From contig NZ_BOVQ01000002.1 of the NCBI RefSeq assembly GCF_018403765.1, forward strand, positions 310,001-374,000: a stretch of 64,000 bases of DNA, read 5' to 3'. This stretch comes from Lactococcus nasutitermitis (GTDB lineage: Bacteria > Bacillota > Bacilli > Lactobacillales > Streptococcaceae). This document shows positions 63,320-64,000 of the stretch, one piece after another (positions within the stretch are counted from its first letter, which is position 1; each line of letters opens with the position of its first letter). The notes under the pieces are model-generated. The model was not told the DNA's origin, did no database searches, and was given only the letters and a program-made list of their open reading frames with translations. The position numbers and the translations under genes were made by a program.

Positions 63320-64000
63320 TTATACCAATTCTGTTCCTGCTGGGCTCTGTTTGATTTTTCCCTGTTTCATCAAACCGCCGAGAGATTTTTTGAACTGACC
63401 TTTTGAAATTCCGAAGGTTGCTTTGATATCTTCTGGAGCAGATTTGTCATTAAAAGGCATTTTTCCACCCATTGTTTGAAGATAAGCAAGAATCATCTGG
63501 CTATCTGCGTCCAACATTTCATAAGCTCTTGGTTTTGCTGAAAGATTGAGCGAGCGGTCTTCTTTTCTAAAACCAATCACGCGCACTTGCAATTCTTGCC
63601 CGATACGTGGTGTTGAAAATCGTTCACTTGGATGAATGAAACCCAGCATATTATTGTCTGGTAAATAAACAAATGTTCCTGTTTCTTTATTTCGATAAAC
63701 AATCGCACGCAAATCTTGATTATTCATATTATCAAAAGCTGGTGTGGATAATTTCCAAAAGTCCTCATGCCAAGCAAGATGTCCCCAAATTCGGTCTTTT
63801 TTATCCACAACCAATTTGACATAGAGTTTATCGCCTTTTTTGGGCCAACTTTCCTTGTCATTTTCAGGAAAATCATCAAGAGAGACAACAATATCTTTGT
63901 CAGGAAGCCCTGTATTGACGAAAGCACCCAAATCACGACGAACGTCTGTCACTTCTCCCCAACCAAAAGTTTCTTTAGTGACTGTCTGTTCAATAGTCGT
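63320..64000 (-). CDS. cvfB: CvfB-like S1 RNA-binding protein (N-terminus outside window)
   Basis: At least 226 codons; the window edge cuts off the N-terminal part (a normal CvfB is about 285 aa). The frame stays open to the last base and reads TTIEQTVTKETFGWGEVTDV at the edge, so an internal GTG at 63952 is not the start. S1-like OB domains (GAFVNTGLPDKDIVVS, DNMLGFIHPSERFSTPRIGQEL) then a winged-helix tail (KATFGISKGQFKKSLGGLMKQGKI). Regulates virulence factors in staphylococci; here role unknown. Confidence 0.9.
   Translation of the reverse strand, partial: TTIEQTVTKETFGWGEVTDVRRDLGAFVNTGLPDKDIVVSLDDFPENDKESWPKKGDKLYVKLVVDKKDRIWGHLAWHEDFWKLSTPAFDNMNNQDLRAIVYRNKETGTFVYLPDNNMLGFIHPSERFSTPRIGQELQVRVIGFRKEDRSLNLSAKPRAYEMLDADSQMILAYLQTMGGKMPFNDKSAPEDIKATFGISKGQFKKSLGGLMKQGKIKQSPAGTELV

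Overview
The window is AT-rich, low-GC Firmicute DNA. It most likely comes from a Lactococcus (Streptococcaceae). The reasons are the galP-galM-galK-galT-galE order, T-box leaders on pheS and hisS, the yfmF-yfmH-rodZ-pgsA block, yaaA-recF away from dnaA, and lactococcal-type promoters, many with extended -10 boxes. The species is not clear. A GH70 glucansucrase beside a GH66 dextranase is not typical of L. lactis. No rRNA, tRNA or CRISPR array was seen.

Layout, left to right. 1-6.1 kb: N-terminal part of a secreted coiled-coil PcsB/Usp45-like protein, pheST behind a Phe T-box, and purA. 6.2-8.1 kb: a processive GT2 synthase with a two-helix membrane partner (PgaC/PgaD-like). 8.3-10.7 kb: hslO, dusB and a small protein. 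10.7-16 kb: two YitT proteins, aspS, and hisS behind a His T-box. 16-24 kb: a hairpin element, pgsA, a RodZ-like protein, two M16 peptidase-family proteins, yaaA-recF, an AhpD-like protein and a MerR regulator. 23-30.2 kb: the Leloir operon galPMKTE with an RpiR-family regulator upstream. 30.4-34.6 kb: a truncated NadR-like protein, a D-2-hydroxyacid dehydrogenase and two U32 peptidase-family proteins. 34.7-40.6 kb: a small membrane protein, GH66 dextranase and GH70 glucansucrase. 41.0 kb: rlmA. 55.9-64 kb: cutC, ecsBA, HIT protein, rplKA, an ABC exporter, yozE, msrA and the 3' part of cvfB.

The accessory island is 41,936-55,847, bounded by a 23-bp exact direct repeat (attL/attR). It has a tyrosine integrase, a divergent repressor/Cro-like pair with three ACAAC-N3-GTTGT operators, a leftward run of small genes, and a replication protein. 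Beyond that protein is a putative origin in which oppositely oriented ACTAC iterons flank an AT-rich core. No capsid, tail or lysis genes are present. This is the layout of a phage-inducible chromosomal island (PICI/SaPI type). Its cargo, at the end opposite the integrase, is a type VII secretion LXG toxin module: a DUF3130/TIGR04197-like partner, a coiled-coil partner, an LXG toxin with a C-terminal domain that looks ADP-ribosyltransferase-like, and four immunity-type genes, one broken at a poly-A run. A mobile satellite carrying a contact-dependent antibacterial toxin cassette is the most exciting system in the window.

A second theme is a dispersed palindrome, TTTTGACAG-N2-CTGTCAAAA. In intergenic DNA it (or a longer element with the same ends) sits directly 3' of stop codons in all seven places found. 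Further copies lie inside purA, aspS and rlmA. A third theme is a group of genes (the PcsB-like gene, hslO, dusB, yaaA) whose extended -10 box lies 6-8 bp before the ATG with no Shine-Dalgarno, which predicts leaderless mRNAs.
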